From the NCBI GenBank assembly GCA_000985875.1, contig CCRI01000008.1, forward strand, positions 62,001-126,000: a stretch of DNA of 64,000 nt, written 5' to 3'. Positions 9,985 through 21,549 of the stretch are shown piece by piece. Every line of letters begins with the position of its first letter. The first letter of the stretch is position 1. A program made the position numbers and the translations under genes. The DNA is from Neorhizobium galegae bv. officinalis. GTDB taxonomy: Bacteria > Pseudomonadota > Alphaproteobacteria > Rhizobiales > Rhizobiaceae. The notes beneath the pieces are model-generated. The model saw only the letters and a program-made list of their open reading frames with translations. It had not been told where the DNA came from and did not search any database.

Positions 9985-10302
9985 TTAGAAGTAGTTGTTG
10001 AAGATGACGATTTCGTCGCTGCGGGAAATATTCAGCTGATAGCGGGCGATCTCGTCCAGCATGTCCTTGTCGAGCGAACCATCGCTCATCAGCTGAACCT
10101 GCCGCTCCAGCGTTTCGCGCCGGGCGGTCAGCTTGGCCAGTTCCTCCGCACGCGCCTGCCGCTGACGCTCGAATTCCTCCGTGGCGATCAGACCGAGATC
10201 ACCATGGATGGAATGATAGCCGAAGTAGGACAGAAACGCGACTGTGATGGCGGGAAGGACAAAACGGCCGAATTTTCTTTTCTTATGATGCTTTGTCCAC
10301 AT
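9985..10302 (-). CDS. FtsB/DivIC-family septum formation initiator
   Basis: This 105-residue bitopic protein has a short basic cytoplasmic start (MWTKHHKKRKFGRF) and one membrane helix (VLPAITVAFLSYFGYHSI). A periplasmic coiled coil rich in Glu, Arg and Leu follows (FERQRQARAEELAKLTARRETLERQV). This is the layout of FtsB/DivIC, which links FtsL and FtsQ in the divisome. The size matches the family. It lies between eno and pdhA on the same strand, a common position in alphaproteobacteria. I left the symbol blank because family-level similarity is all that can be read here. Confidence 0.85.
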   Translation of the reverse strand: MWTKHHKKRKFGRFVLPAITVAFLSYFGYHSIHGDLGLIATEEFERQRQARAEELAKLTARRETLERQVQLMSDGSLDKDMLDEIARYQLNISRSDEIVIFNNYF

Positions 10303-10411
10303 GCCGCTCTAACGCCTTGCCACGCTTACGGGATCTCAAATCGGATCCGAAACAGAGCTTCAAATTCGCAGAACTTGCTTAAGCAATCGTTGACCAGAAT
10401 CGAGTCCAGAA

Positions 10412-10439
10412 AAAGCCCGCGTCTTTCGGCGCGGGCTTT
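10412..10439 (-). terminator. Rho-independent terminator downstream of eno
   Basis: A perfect 10-bp stem (AAAGCCCGCG paired with CGCGGGCTTT) with an 8-nt loop is followed on the minus strand by TTTTTC. It lies about 100 bp beyond the eno stop and upstream of the ftsB-like gene, so it should end eno transcripts. Confidence 0.8.
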
Positions 10440-10482
10440 GGAATTATGATGCAATGATTTGCTGGCCCTTCGCTTGGGCTCA

Positions 10483-10521
10483 GGGCGTACGCCCTTCGAA
10501 ACGATTCACTGGATCGTTTCG
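10483..10521. repeat. Two adjacent palindromes after eno
   Basis: GGGCGTACGCCC (about 10482-10494) is followed at once by CGAAACGAT/ATCGTTTCG (10497-10505 and 10513-10521, 7-nt loop). They lie between the eno stop and its terminator. Neither has a U-run. The pair looks like a dispersed palindromic element or an mRNA 3'-end structure, but no second copy was noticed in this window. Confidence 0.6.
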
Positions 10522-10541
10522 TTGGCTTCGCCAAACAGTCC

Positions 10542-11852
<1,311 letters not shown>

Positions 11853-11926
11853 TCACTGAAAATGTCTCATAATCAATGACACGAAAATTACAATCGAAGC
11901 AGTTTGCGCGCTTTTTGTAGGCGGGC

Positions 11927-12775
11927 TCAAGCTGCCTTGGCGACGGCATCGAGCGCGAGCAGCTTTTCGAGCAGCCGCGGCATGTCCTTCAGATGCACCA
12001 TGTTGGGGCCGTCCGAGGGCGCGTTGTCCGGGTCCTCGTGCGTTTCGATGAACAGGCCCGCTATGCCGACGGCGACCGCTGCCCGCGCGAGGACCGGCAC
12101 CATGGTGCGGTCTCCTCCTGTGGAGCCTCCCTGCCCGCCAGGCTGCTGTACGGAATGCGTCGCATCGAAGATCACCGGCGCGCCCATGGACGCCATGATC
12201 GGCAGCGAACGCATGTCGGAGACCAGCGTGTTGTAGCCAAAGGAGGCGCCACGTTCGCACAGCAGAACGTTCGGGTTGCCGCTCTGGGTGATTTTGGCGA
12301 GCACGTTCTTCATGTCCCAGGGCGCCAGGAACTGGCCCTTCTTGACGTTGATGACGCGGCCGGTCCTGGCGGCTGCGACAAGCAGGTCCGTCTGGCGGGA
12401 GAGGAAAGCCGGTATCTGCAGGATGTCGACCGTCTCCGCGACGACGGCGCATTGCTCTTCCGTGTGAATGTCGGTTAGGACCGGAAAGCCGAATTCCTTC
12501 TTGAGGTCGGCGAAGATCTCCATGGCGGTTTCGAGCCCGATGCCGCGCTTGCCGGAAATCGACGTGCGGTTGGCCTTGTCGTAGGAGGACTTGTAGACGA
12601 GGCCGATGCCGAGCTTGCCGCAGAGTTCCTTCAGCGCATCCGCCATCATGAAGGCGTGGTCGCGGCTTTCCATCTGGCAGGGGCCGGCGATCAAAGACAG
12701 CTTTGCGTCCTGCGCGAAAACCACCTTGCCGTCTCCTTCGCCGACGGAGACGCGTGGATTGGCGGTAACTTCCAT
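11927..12775 (-). CDS. kdsA: 3-deoxy-D-manno-octulosonate 8-phosphate synthase
   Basis: KdsA condenses phosphoenolpyruvate with arabinose 5-phosphate to make KDO 8-phosphate, the precursor of the sugar joining lipid A to the LPS core. It shows the family motifs [12 protein letters not shown] near residues 27-38, [11 protein letters not shown], and [14 protein letters not shown] toward the end. I chose the ATG at 12775, giving 282 residues, close to the family's 280. The frame extends 33 codons upstream, but that part overlaps the preceding VOC gene. The VOC stop is 5 bp upstream of this ATG, so the two are probably translated from one message. Confidence 0.95.
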   Translation of the reverse strand: MEVTANPRVSVGEGDGKVVFAQDAKLSLIAGPCQMESRDHAFMMADALKELCGKLGIGLVYKSSYDKANRTSISGKRGIGLETAMEIFADLKKEFGFPVLTDIHTEEQCAVVAETVDILQIPAFLSRQTDLLVAAARTGRVINVKKGQFLAPWDMKNVLAKITQSGNPNVLLCERGASFGYNTLVSDMRSLPIMASMGAPVIFDATHSVQQPGGQGGSTGGDRTMVPVLARAAVAVGIAGLFIETHEDPDNAPSDGPNMVHLKDMPRLLEKLLALDAVAKAA

Positions 12776-12779
12776 GAAC

Positions 12780-13652
12780 CTATTCCTCGAAGCCGAACAA
12801 AACACCCTGGCCGGGCGCCGCCGAGACGAGAACACGGCCCTCCCGGCGGACGAATGCGACGTCATTAGCAGCAAGGGTGATCTCTGTCACGGCAAGATCG
12901 GCCGTCTTGAAGATGATCGCCCGGCCGCGCAGGCCTTCGGGGTTCGGCGTCGGCGGAAGGGCAAATTCCGCTTCGAGTTCGTGATCCTGCAGGACGCGAA
13001 TGCGGGCATTGGCCGCGGCAAGCTCGAGCGATGCAGCCTCCGGCTTGGCCTTTGTCATCAGCACCTGCTCGGCCAGGGCTGCGAAATCGGAGGGCGCCGA
13101 TGCCGACAGAATGATCTCGCCCAGCCCCATGACCGCATTGGAATGGCGCTCCAGTTCGTCGCGATCGGCCGGCAGGGGGGTGATGCGCTGGCAGGAAAAC
13201 ATCAGGAAGTCGGGCGCCCGGTCATCTCCCGCAAAGGCCAGCCGGAAGCTCGCCTCGGTTTCGGAACCGTCGGGCAAGGTCATCCCGCGGGAAAATTCCA
13301 GCACGTCGCCCGCCGAGACGCCACGCATCTTGAAACGCGCGTGGTCGGCCATCGCGTCGCCCGTGGCGACAACCAGCGCCGAGAAACCCTGCCTGTCGCG
13401 TGCCCCGCGGAAGGCCAGATCGCGGGCCGTAAAAACGTTGCCGCGCTTGGCGGCAGCGCTCGCATGACGGCGATTGGCAAGGGCCAGCGGCTCCAGATAG
13501 CTGCCATCCGAGAAGAACACACAAGCATTGGCTGTGCCGAAAGGATGAAAAGCGTCGGGCGCAACTGTAAAACCGAGCTTCGTGAGCCGGGAACGCGCAG
13601 CGGTAAGTCCCGCCACCGGCAGCACGAGATGATCGATCGGTCTTGCGTTCAC
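12780..13652 (-). CDS. VOC (glyoxalase-like) domain protein
   Basis: This 290-residue protein starts with [16 protein letters not shown], the beginning of a vicinal-oxygen-chelate fold, and has a second glyoxalase-like half from about residue 145. The family includes lyases, dioxygenases and binding proteins, so no reaction can be assigned. The start is a GTG at 13652 with only a weak ribosome-binding site. The stop lies just before kdsA, implying co-transcription. No signal peptide or membrane helix is visible. Confidence 0.8.
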   Translation of the reverse strand: MNARPIDHLVLPVAGLTAARSRLTKLGFTVAPDAFHPFGTANACVFFSDGSYLEPLALANRRHASAAAKRGNVFTARDLAFRGARDRQGFSALVVATGDAMADHARFKMRGVSAGDVLEFSRGMTLPDGSETEASFRLAFAGDDRAPDFLMFSCQRITPLPADRDELERHSNAVMGLGEIILSASAPSDFAALAEQVLMTKAKPEAASLELAAANARIRVLQDHELEAEFALPPTPNPEGLRGRAIIFKTADLAVTEITLAANDVAFVRREGRVLVSAAPGQGVLFGFEE

Positions 13653-13789
13653 GCGAGGGCCCCCGGGATTGGAATCGCATAGCTACTTTGGCAGCGGGCT
13701 CGCGCCGCGCAAGTGGTGAGACACGAGATATCTGGCACGCATCTATGAAGAAAAAATCATCATACTTCACGAAAATTTAGGGACTTGCG

Positions 13790-13804
13790 GAACACATATG
13801 GAAC
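13790..13804. promoter_or_regulatory. SOS box (LexA operator) in front of lexA
   Basis: The sequence GAAC-ACATATG-GAAC is a perfect match to the alphaproteobacterial LexA consensus GAAC-N7-GAAC (GTTC-N7-GTTC on the other strand). It lies 49 bp before the lexA ATG, where it would allow LexA to repress its own gene. Confidence 0.9.
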
Positions 13805-13852
13805 ATATAGTGTCTGTTCTGGATTTGTTTCCGACTCTGAGGGTGCCAAAAG

Positions 13853-14572
13853 ATGCTCACGCGCAAACAACAGGAATTGCTTCTGTTCATTCACGAACGC
13901 ATGAAGGAATCCGGCGTCCCGCCGTCATTCGACGAAATGAAGGACGCTCTCGACCTCGCATCCAAGTCCGGCATCCACCGCCTGATCACGGCACTCGAGG
14001 AGCGCGGCTTCATCCGCCGCCTGCCGAACCGGGCCCGGGCGCTCGAAGTCATCAAGCTGCCCGAAGCCTATTCGCCGAGCATGCAGCCCCGGCGCGGCTT
14101 TTCGCCAAGCGTCATCGAGGGCAGCCTCGGGAAACCGCAGCCGGTCGCGGCGCCCCAGAAACCCGCCGCCAACGACGACTCGTCGAACGCCACGACCGTT
14201 CCGGTCATGGGCCGCATCGCCGCCGGCGTGCCGATCTCGGCTATCCAGAACAACACGCATGACATCGCGGTGCCAGCCGAGATGATCGGTTCCGGCGAAC
14301 ATTATGCACTCGAGGTCAAGGGCGATTCGATGATCGAAGCCGGCATTCTGGACGGCGACACCGTGATCATCCGCAACAGCAATACGGCCAATCCGGGCGA
14401 TATCGTCGTGGCGCTGGTGGACGACGAGGAAGCGACGCTGAAGCGCTTCCGCCGCCGCGGCGCCTCGATCGCTCTCGAAGCCGCCAACCCCGCCTACGAG
14501 ACCCGCATCTTCGGGCCGGACCGGGTGAAAATCCAGGGCAAGCTCGTCGGTCTCATCCGCCGTTATCATTGA
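13853..14572 (+). CDS. lexA: LexA SOS repressor
   Basis: LexA represses DNA-damage genes and cleaves itself when RecA is activated. The 239-residue protein has an N-terminal winged-helix domain (residues 1-70, with [11 protein letters not shown] and SKSGIHRLI). A roughly 45-residue linker leads to a C-terminal peptidase domain. The self-cleavage bond is A124-G125 in GRIAAGVP, the nucleophile is S159 in GDSMIEAG, and the base is K197 in ATLKRF. It is longer than E. coli LexA (202 residues), mostly in the linker, as usual for rhizobia. An SOS box at 13790-13804 indicates self-control. Its 3' end overlaps comEC tail to tail by 20 bp. Confidence 0.97.
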   Translation: MLTRKQQELLLFIHERMKESGVPPSFDEMKDALDLASKSGIHRLITALEERGFIRRLPNRARALEVIKLPEAYSPSMQPRRGFSPSVIEGSLGKPQPVAAPQKPAANDDSSNATTVPVMGRIAAGVPISAIQNNTHDIAVPAEMIGSGEHYALEVKGDSMIEAGILDGDTVIIRNSNTANPGDIVVALVDDEEATLKRFRRRGASIALEAANPAYETRIFGPDRVKIQGKLVGLIRRYH

Positions 14573-17060
14573 TCATCCGCCGGAGCGGTTCCGGCAACGA
14601 TCTGTCGAACGTCTGGCTTCGCCAATCATAGTGGCGGTGCCTGCTCCAGGGACGGTCTGCGCCTGCCATGGCGGCGCGGACCTGCCAGCGCCGAATGTCG
14701 GTCGCGCCGTTGAGGAATATCTCCAGAGAGCCCGCCTTGCGAAGCGTGGCGTCGTTGATCATCAGGGCGCCTGACCGGCATTGGTCGAAGCGGGCATGCG
14801 GCGCGATGACGAGATTGGCGGCGTCGCAGGCGGCACCCGCATAGCGGCTATCCTCGACAGCGATAACGATGCCCTTGCCGGCGCCTGCCGCGCACCAGGC
14901 GGTCGGCTCACAGATGAAACGGCCGGCAGGCGCCTGTTTTATCCTCGATTTTGCCGTTTCGAGTTCCTGACGGGTCAGTTCGCGTCGCTCATTGATCTTC
15001 GCGCCGGGTGGCCTCTCGTCGGGAGGCTTGTCCCTGGATGGCGACATTTCGGGCTTGGTGGGATCGCCGAGCAGAAGCGCCCTCTTCCATTGGTCGTAGA
15101 CAAAGTCGGGCGGGCGGGCGCGATTGGTGGCGACCCCTTCTCCATCGACAAGTGCGACCATCGTCCCGTCTTCCAAGATCAGGATGTCCGGCGGGGGCAT
15201 CGACCGCTCCTGCCAGGAAAGCAGCAGAGCGGTCGCCATCAGCGGCAGGCCTATCAGTCTCAGTCTCGTCCTCAGCAGCGTCAGCAGCAGAAACCCTGCC
15301 GTCGCGACGGCCAGGAACCAGGGATGCTGCCGCCCTGTGCCGACATCACCACCCCAGGCGGCGATGTGTTTGGCAATGGCGATCACCCACTCCAGGCCGA
15401 GGCCCATGAGCTTCATGAAGGGAGCATCGAGGCCGAACGGCATCAGCAGCATGCCGGCCAGCCCGGCCGGCATGACCACGAAGGAGATGATCGGCATGGC
15501 GGCAAGGTTGGCGGCAAGGCCGTAGGTCGCGATACGGTGGAAATGCTCGACCGAGAACATCGCGGTCGAGATGCCGCCGATCAGCGAGGTCACGAAGACG
15601 CCGGCCGCGAAATTCCAGGATGCCAACACCGGCGTCACTGCGGGGTGACGGAATGGCAGCGGTTCGGGATCACGGCGTTCCGCCCTGTGTTTCCAGAGCG
15701 CGTATCCGGCGACCAAGGCGGCGGTGGCGGCAAACGACATCTGGAAGCTCGGTCCCAGTATTTCCGAGGGCGACATGGCGATGATGACGAGCGCAGACAG
15801 CGCGACATTGCGCAGGCTGATCGAGGGCCGATCGAGAAGCACCGCGACCAGCATGATCGCCATCATGATATAGGCCCGTTCGGCGGAAACGCCGAAACCG
15901 GAGATCAGGTAGTAGGCCGTCGCCATCATCAGCGCGCCGAATGCGGCGATCTTCTTGACCGGATAGGCCTGGGCGAAGCCCGTGAAGACGGAAAGCACGG
16001 TGCGCACGCCGACAAAGAAGATGCCGGCGGCGAGCGCCATGTTCAGCCCGGAAATGGCGACGATATGGGCGAGGCCCGACAGGCGCAGCGCCTCGGTGGT
16101 GTCTTCGGAAATCGCCCGGCGCTCATCCGTGACGATCGCCGCGGCAAAGGCGCCGGGATCTCCGGGCACGGTCTCCCGGATACGGGTTGCGATTGCGCTG
16201 CGCAGATCGAAAAGCCCGGTTTCGACCTGCGCAATCCAGCTCCGGTCCGATTGGACGGCAGCCTGCTTTTTCGGCGGTCCATAGAAAAATCCAACCGCAC
16301 CGATGCCATCGAAATAGGAGGAGAAGGCAAAGTCGTTAAGGCCCGGCAGGGCGGGTCCCGACGGAGGTGAAATGCGGGCGCGACCGCTGATCGTCTCGCC
16401 GGTCCGGGCGGGTTCATGGCGGGACCTTGCCAGCAGAGATACACGCTGCGGTGGGCGCCTGACTTGCGGATTGGCGGTCCGCTCGATGCGGACGATGTAA
16501 CGCCAGTTGCCCCGGGCATCGACCTCCCTGCGCTCGACCACGCCGGCGAGCTCGGTCGTCACCGGCGTATCGAGAATCACGGTGGACCGCCTCCAGGTCT
16601 CGAACTGCGCCAGCATCATGCCTGCGAGGAAGAGCGTGAGAGCGAGCGGCAAGAGGTGCGTGGCACCGGACCGGTAGCGCGAGACGGCCACAAATATCGC
16701 GCAGGCGCAAAAGAGGAGGAAATACGGCCAGAAAGCCGGGGTCTGCGGCAGAGCAAACCAGCAGGCGGCCCCTGCCCCGACGACAACGGGCAGAAAAAGG
16801 AAGCCGTGGCCATGGACCGCCTCCTCCTCCAGCATGACCGGGAGGCGGCGGCGCAGCCGGTCAAGGCGCCGGATCGTCGAGCGGCCAAAGGACCCGCCTG
16901 AGGTGTGAACCGGTGAGTGGCGTTTGATCGCGGGAAAAAGCTCGGCCAGATCCCGGACCTTGACCGAGTCGGATGAGCCTCCGTTCACGCGCAGATCCGG
17001 CGGCGGGGATATCAGCTTCCCTGCCTCGGCACGCGTCGGGAATGCATCTTCCTCCGGCAT
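14553..17060 (-). CDS. comEC: ComEC/Rec2-family membrane protein
   Basis: ComEC forms the inner-membrane channel that takes up single-stranded DNA in natural transformation. The 835-residue protein has a cluster of membrane helices near the N-terminus ([15 protein letters not shown] onward), a periplasmic OB-like domain and the polytopic competence domain ([19 protein letters not shown] and following helices). A C-terminal metallo-beta-lactamase-like remnant follows ([15 protein letters not shown]), shortened compared with Bacillus-type proteins. I chose the ATG at 17060; in-frame TTG at 17087 is possible. It overlaps the 3' end of lexA by 20 bp on the opposite strand. Whether this organism is naturally competent cannot be read here. 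Confidence 0.9.
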   Translation of the reverse strand: MPEEDAFPTRAEAGKLISPPPDLRVNGGSSDSVKVRDLAELFPAIKRHSPVHTSGGSFGRSTIRRLDRLRRRLPVMLEEEAVHGHGFLFLPVVVGAGAACWFALPQTPAFWPYFLLFCACAIFVAVSRYRSGATHLLPLALTLFLAGMMLAQFETWRRSTVILDTPVTTELAGVVERREVDARGNWRYIVRIERTANPQVRRPPQRVSLLARSRHEPARTGETISGRARISPPSGPALPGLNDFAFSSYFDGIGAVGFFYGPPKKQAAVQSDRSWIAQVETGLFDLRSAIATRIRETVPGDPGAFAAAIVTDERRAISEDTTEALRLSGLAHIVAISGLNMALAAGIFFVGVRTVLSVFTGFAQAYPVKKIAAFGALMMATAYYLISGFGVSAERAYIMMAIMLVAVLLDRPSISLRNVALSALVIIAMSPSEILGPSFQMSFAATAALVAGYALWKHRAERRDPEPLPFRHPAVTPVLASWNFAAGVFVTSLIGGISTAMFSVEHFHRIATYGLAANLAAMPIISFVVMPAGLAGMLLMPFGLDAPFMKLMGLGLEWVIAIAKHIAAWGGDVGTGRQHPWFLAVATAGFLLLTLLRTRLRLIGLPLMATALLLSWQERSMPPPDILILEDGTMVALVDGEGVATNRARPPDFVYDQWKRALLLGDPTKPEMSPSRDKPPDERPPGAKINERRELTRQELETAKSRIKQAPAGRFICEPTAWCAAGAGKGIVIAVEDSRYAGAACDAANLVIAPHARFDQCRSGALMINDATLRKAGSLEIFLNGATDIRRWQVRAAMAGADRPWSRHRHYDWRSQTFDRSLPEPLRRMINDNGG

Positions 17061-17347
17061 GAAACGCTCTGTTCGCCCCACCGCCAAACATGCGGCAATG
17101 CAACCTGCGCGTTTCCTCCCCAGCCGTCAACCGGCGGTTAAATATCGGGAATTCCGGGCCACGAAAAGGGCTTGCAACAGGAAGTTGGACATCCAAGCAA
17201 AAGCCGCTGCCCAATAATTTTTCGCGCTGCACAAAATGCCGTCACGACAGCTTGGCATCAGCTTTCGGATCATATAGCTAAACGGTGGACGCTTAATTCT
17301 TGTGGCGCTTTTAGGGCGCCATGCCGCCAAAAGGTTGGAGGATCAGC

Positions 17348-18637
17348 ATGACGGAAACAAGCGCAAATCTGGTAATCGGTGACAAGAAGGTCGACCTTCC
17401 GGTCAAGTCGGGCACGATCGGTCCTGACGTGGTCGATATCGGCGCTCTCTACAAGCACACCGGTACCTTTACCTACGACCCTGGCTTCACCTCGACGGCG
17501 TCTTGCGAATCCAAGATCACCTATATCGATGGCGACGCGGGCATCCTGCTGCATCGCGGTTATCCGATCGAACAGCTCGCCGAGCATGGCGACTTTCTGG
17601 AAACCTGCTACCTGCTGCTTTACGGGGAACTGCCGACCGCTGCGCAGAAGAAGGACTTCGACTATCGCGTGACCCATCACACGATGGTGCATGAGCAGAT
17701 GAGCCGCTTCTTCACCGGCTTCCGCCGCGACGCCCATCCGATGGCCGTCATGTGCGGCTGCGTCGGCGCACTGTCGGCCTTCTATCACGACTCGACCGAC
17801 ATCACCGATCCGCACCAGCGCATGGTCGCTTCGCTGCGCATGATCGCCAAGATGCCGACGCTTGCCGCGATGGCCTACAAGTACCATATCGGCCAGCCCT
17901 TCGTTTATCCGCAGAACAACCTGGACTATGCGTCGAACTTCCTGCGCATGTGCTTTGCCGTTCCGTGCGAAGAGTATGTGGTCAATCCGGTTCTGTCGCG
18001 CGCCATGGACCGCATCTTCATCCTGCATGCCGACCACGAGCAGAACGCTTCGACCTCGACGGTCCGCCTCGCCGGTTCCTCGGGTGCCAATCCGTTCGCC
18101 TGCATCGCGGCCGGCATTGCCTGCCTCTGGGGCCCGGCTCACGGCGGCGCCAACGAAGCAGCGCTCAACATGCTGACGGAAATCGGCTCGGTCGACAAAA
18201 TCCCGGAATACATCGCCCGCGCCAAGGACAAGAACGATCCTTTCCGCCTGATGGGCTTCGGCCACCGCGTTTACAAGAACTACGATCCGCGCGCCAAGAT
18301 CATGCAGAAGACCACGCATGAAGTGCTCGGCGAACTCGGCCACAAGGACGATCCGCTCCTGCAGGTCGCGATGGAACTGGAGCGCATCGCGCTCACCGAC
18401 GAGTATTTCATCGAGAAGAAGCTCTACCCGAACATCGACTTCTATTCGGGCATCACGCTGAAGGCGATGGGCTTCCCCACCACCATGTTCACCGTGCTTT
18501 TCGCTCTCGCCCGTACCGTCGGCTGGATCGCCCAGTGGGCCGAAATGATCGAAGATCCGCAGCAGCGCATCGGCCGCCCGCGTCAGCTCTATACCGGCGA
18601 AGCGCAGCGGGACTACATTCCGGTTTCCAAGCGTTAA
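17348..18637 (+). CDS. gltA: Citrate synthase
   Basis: Citrate synthase joins acetyl-CoA and oxaloacetate at the start of the TCA cycle, using the acetyl-CoA made by the PDH complex encoded nearby. The 429-residue protein is the hexameric Gram-negative type. It contains [18 protein letters not shown], the [12 protein letters not shown] histidine motif and [19 protein letters not shown] at 17336-17340 fixes the ATG at 17348 as the start, removing nine codons from the longest frame. The gene ends just before a bidirectional terminator shared with lpxB. A 260-bp leader region separates it from the divergent comEC. Confidence 0.96.
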   Translation: MTETSANLVIGDKKVDLPVKSGTIGPDVVDIGALYKHTGTFTYDPGFTSTASCESKITYIDGDAGILLHRGYPIEQLAEHGDFLETCYLLLYGELPTAAQKKDFDYRVTHHTMVHEQMSRFFTGFRRDAHPMAVMCGCVGALSAFYHDSTDITDPHQRMVASLRMIAKMPTLAAMAYKYHIGQPFVYPQNNLDYASNFLRMCFAVPCEEYVVNPVLSRAMDRIFILHADHEQNASTSTVRLAGSSGANPFACIAAGIACLWGPAHGGANEAALNMLTEIGSVDKIPEYIARAKDKNDPFRLMGFGHRVYKNYDPRAKIMQKTTHEVLGELGHKDDPLLQVAMELERIALTDEYFIEKKLYPNIDFYSGITLKAMGFPTTMFTVLFALARTVGWIAQWAEMIEDPQQRIGRPRQLYTGEAQRDYIPVSKR

Positions 18638-18656
18638 TCCGCAAGCGACACCAAAC

Positions 18657-18688
18657 AAAAAACCCGGTCAGAAACGACCGGGTTTTTT
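18657..18688. terminator. Bidirectional terminator between gltA and lpxB
   Basis: The stem AACCCGGTC / GACCGGGTT (18661-18669 and 18676-18684) with a 6-nt loop is flanked by A-runs on the left and T-runs on the right, so it works in both directions. The lpxB stop codon (18668-18670) and its last codons lie inside the stem. Confidence 0.92.
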
Positions 18689-19846
18689 AGTGTCCAGAAC
18701 CTCAAGAACGATGCCGGCGGCCGCTTCGCCGGGCGGCACGGGTACCTGCAGGCGCTCCCAGGTGAGGTCGAAGCCCTCCAGCATGGCGCGCCTCTGCATC
18801 GTATCGGACGAAAGCCGCTCGGCCCAACGGCAGAGGCTTGCCGGCCGCACCACCTCGTTGACGTATTCCGGCACCACCGCATAATCGGCGATCAGGTTCG
18901 GCAGGGCGCCGGACCAGGTCTTGATGCGTTTTGCGAGCATGGTGATCAGCCAGTCGGTCTTGTAGGCTGAGACCACCGGGATTCCAGCCAGGCCAAGCTC
19001 AAGGATCACCGTTCCGGAGGCCGCAAGCGACGCATCGGCCTCAGCGAAGGCCGCCCATTTGCCATCCGTATCAGCGGTTATCTCGGGCTTGACCTCGAAA
19101 CCTGCAGCGATCTCGCGTACCAGCTTTTCCTGCCGGGGAACCGTCGGCAGCACGAAGCGGGTCGGCCCGTTGCGGGCAACGAACTCACGGGCCGCCTCGC
19201 CGAAGATCGGCAGCAGCGCCTTGATCTCCGCCGAACGGGAGCCCGGCAGAAGCATGATCGTCTTTTCTTCCCCCGGCGCCTTCACCGGGCGTCCGGCCCG
19301 GATGCCGCGGACCTTGAGGAGCGACGGATCGGCTGTCAGACGATGGCCGACAAAGGTGGTTTCCGGCCCGCCGAGACGCTGCATGGCCTCAGGCTCGAAC
19401 GGCAGCACAGCCAGGACATGATCGACATAGGCGAGCATCGCCTTGGCGCGATATTCCTTCCACGCCCAGACGCTCGGGCAGACATAATCGACGATCGGCA
19501 GGTCCGGCAGAGCGGCGCGCACTTTCCTGGCGACGCGATGGGTGAAATCGGGGCTGTCTATGATGATCAGCACATCCGGCTTGGCCGCGACGATGGCGGC
19601 TGCCGTCTGGTTGATCCGCTTGATCAGGTTCGGCAGGCGGGCGATCACCTGGGTGAGCCCCATGATCGACAATTCGGAAAAGTCGAAGAGCGAGACAAGA
19701 CCCTGAGCCTCCAACGCTTCGCCACCAACGCCGAAGAGTTCGACCGGGCCGTCATGGGCTGCCTTCAGGGCCGTGATCAGATCACCGCCGAGAAGATCGC
19801 CGGATACTTCGCCGGCTATGACGCCGACCTTCAAGGTCATGACCAT
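18668..19846 (-). CDS. lpxB: Lipid-A-disaccharide synthase
   Basis: LpxB is a glycosyltransferase (GT19) that joins UDP-diacylglucosamine and lipid X into the lipid A disaccharide at the inner membrane. The 392-residue protein opens with the conserved GVIAGEVSGDLLGG. It also has DSPDFTHRVARKVR, YVCPSVWAWKEYRAKAM, and LLPGSRSAEIKAL in the nucleotide-binding half. Several starts are close together: GTG 19849, ATG 19846 and ATG 19840. The ATG at 19846 overlaps the lpxI stop as TGATG, giving translational coupling. The last six codons (KKPGRF and stop) are the left arm of the shared terminator. Confidence 0.95.
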   Translation of the reverse strand: MVMTLKVGVIAGEVSGDLLGGDLITALKAAHDGPVELFGVGGEALEAQGLVSLFDFSELSIMGLTQVIARLPNLIKRINQTAAAIVAAKPDVLIIIDSPDFTHRVARKVRAALPDLPIVDYVCPSVWAWKEYRAKAMLAYVDHVLAVLPFEPEAMQRLGGPETTFVGHRLTADPSLLKVRGIRAGRPVKAPGEEKTIMLLPGSRSAEIKALLPIFGEAAREFVARNGPTRFVLPTVPRQEKLVREIAAGFEVKPEITADTDGKWAAFAEADASLAASGTVILELGLAGIPVVSAYKTDWLITMLAKRIKTWSGALPNLIADYAVVPEYVNEVVRPASLCRWAERLSSDTMQRRAMLEGFDLTWERLQVPVPPGEAAAGIVLEVLDTKKPGRF

Positions 19847-20727
19847 CACAATCCTCCCTGCGGCAGGCCGGGATCGATACCGCAGACGAAAATACCGGCA
19901 GCATCGGCCGCGGCAATCAACTTCGCTTCTTCCAGCACCAAAGCGCGTCCCGCCTCCACGGCGATGCCGGCGAGACCGGCCTTGATGGCGTTTTCGATGG
20001 TCGACGGGCCGATCGTCGGCAGATCGGCGCGCATGTCCTGCTGCGGTTTGCAGAGCTTGACGAGCACGCCCTTGCGGCGGGCCGAAATGCGGCCTTCGGC
20101 TCGCAGTGCCGCCACCCGCTCCAGCATCCGGTCCGTGCCCTCGACGCCTTCCAAAGCCACGACACGTCCGCCGACGCTGACCGCGCCCTGGCCGATATCG
20201 AGCTCGCCTAGACGTTTGGCGGCTTCAGAGGCCCGATCGATATCGCGCCGGTCATCTTCCGATGGCGCATGGGTGCCGAGCGGACCCGTCTTCGCAAGCA
20301 GGCCGGGCACGATGTCGTGGGCGCCCAGCACCTCGCAGCCCATAGCCTCGATGAGTTTGATGACCATCTGGAGCACCGAATCGTCGCCGCCGGAAAGAAG
20401 CGTGCGGACGACCGCGGGGACCTTCAGGATGGTACGGAAAGTCGGATGGATATCGCGCCAGTCGGGCCTTCGGGCGACACCGCCCGACAGGATGACGCGG
20501 GTGATGCCCTTGTCGCGAAACAGGCGCTCGATCGCCGAAAGGTCACCGACGCCAATGGAGACCGCTTCGAAACCATCGAAGCTCTGATCGGATTCGTTTG
20601 CGAGCGCTATGATCAGAGGCGTTTCACCGGCCGCCTGGGCGGCTTTCGCCACATAGAGGGGCAAGAAGCCCTTCCCGGCGATGATCGCCAGCCGGCCCTT
20701 CGGCGCAAGGCTCGGGAGGCCGGCCAT
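19846..20727 (-). CDS. lpxI: LpxI-family UDP-2,3-diacylglucosamine pyrophosphatase
   Basis: LpxI removes UMP from UDP-2,3-diacylglucosamine to give lipid X. It replaces the unrelated LpxH in alphaproteobacteria. The 293-residue protein begins with a Rossmann-like segment (GRLAIIAGKGFLPLYVAKAA) and has the C-terminal catalytic half with GTDRMLERVAALR and KAGLAGIAVEAG. It lies exactly in the expected position between lpxA and lpxB, with a 6-bp gap to lpxA and a TGATG overlap with lpxB. Family and context agree. Confidence 0.93.
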   Translation of the reverse strand: MAGLPSLAPKGRLAIIAGKGFLPLYVAKAAQAAGETPLIIALANESDQSFDGFEAVSIGVGDLSAIERLFRDKGITRVILSGGVARRPDWRDIHPTFRTILKVPAVVRTLLSGGDDSVLQMVIKLIEAMGCEVLGAHDIVPGLLAKTGPLGTHAPSEDDRRDIDRASEAAKRLGELDIGQGAVSVGGRVVALEGVEGTDRMLERVAALRAEGRISARRKGVLVKLCKPQQDMRADLPTIGPSTIENAIKAGLAGIAVEAGRALVLEEAKLIAAADAAGIFVCGIDPGLPQGGL

Positions 20728-20733
20728 GCGGGA

Positions 20734-21549
20734 TCAGCCCTTGCCGCGGAAGGTCGAGGAAATGGCACGATCACTCTCGGCCGCGATGAAATCGAGGATT
20801 TCCATCGCTTCCTTGCAATCGGCGTAGTCGTTGCGGATCGCCGCGGCGTTGGCGCGGATGTTGCTCTCGCCCTCGAAGATCTGCTTGAAGGCGCGGCGGA
20901 CGGTATGGATGGTCGCCCGCTCGATGCCGGCGCGGGTCATGCCGACGACGTTCAGGCCGCCGAGGACGCCCGGATTGCCGTTCAGCATGCCATAGGGGAT
21001 GACGTCGTAATTGACGGCCGAAAGTCCGCCGATAAAGGCCTGGCGGCCGATGCGGGTGAACTGATGCACGGCGCAGCCGCCGCCCAGGATCGCCCGGTCC
21101 GCCACGTGGACGTGGCCGGCCAGCATGACGTTGTTCGACATGATGATGTCGTTGCCGAGCTGACAGTCATGCGCGACGTGCGAATTGGCGAGGAACAGGC
21201 AGTTGTTGCCGACCACTGTCTTGCCGCCGCCGCCGACCGTGCCGCAGTTCATCGTCACGCCTTCGCGCATGACGCAATTGTCGCCGACCGTCAGCGTCGA
21301 ATCCTCGCCTGCCTCGTGCAGGCTCTGGGAAACGCCGCCGATGACCGCCATCGGAAAGATACGGCAGTTACGGCCGATCTCGGTGCGACCGCTCACCACG
21401 GCATGCGACAGCAGTTCGACGCCATCCTTCAGCACCACACGCGGGCCGACATGCGAAAACGGGCCGACGACGACGTTCTCGCCGATGACGGCGCCGTCCT
21501 CGACCAATGCTAACGGATGGATGCGCGCGCTGGCTGCAATGCTGCTCAT
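20734..21549 (-). CDS. lpxA: UDP-N-acetylglucosamine acyltransferase
   Basis: LpxA adds the first 3-hydroxyacyl chain to UDP-GlcNAc, the first step of lipid A synthesis. The 271-residue protein shows the left-handed beta-helix hexapeptide pattern ([22 protein letters not shown]). The catalytic-histidine region is [15 protein letters not shown], and the helical C-terminal domain follows ([10 protein letters not shown]). The start at 21549 overlaps the fabZ stop by 4 bp. The set lpxD, fabZ, lpxA is a classic operon in which FabZ and LpxA compete for hydroxyacyl-ACP. Confidence 0.96.
   Translation of the reverse strand: MSSIAASARIHPLALVEDGAVIGENVVVGPFSHVGPRVVLKDGVELLSHAVVSGRTEIGRNCRIFPMAVIGGVSQSLHEAGEDSTLTVGDNCVMREGVTMNCGTVGGGGKTVVGNNCLFLANSHVAHDCQLGNDIIMSNNVMLAGHVHVADRAILGGGCAVHQFTRIGRQAFIGGLSAVNYDVIPYGMLNGNPGVLGGLNVVGMTRAGIERATIHTVRRAFKQIFEGESNIRANAAAIRNDYADCKEAMEILDFIAAESDRAISSTFRGKG

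Noticed and set aside
14781..16370. A 529-codon plus-strand open frame opposite comEC
   Set aside because: Shadow frame; very rich in Arg, Gly, His and Gln, with no domain or ribosome-binding site.
17088..17347. Room for a missing or broken gltX between comEC and gltA
   Set aside because: The 260-bp gap has no recognisable piece of a glutamyl-tRNA synthetase.
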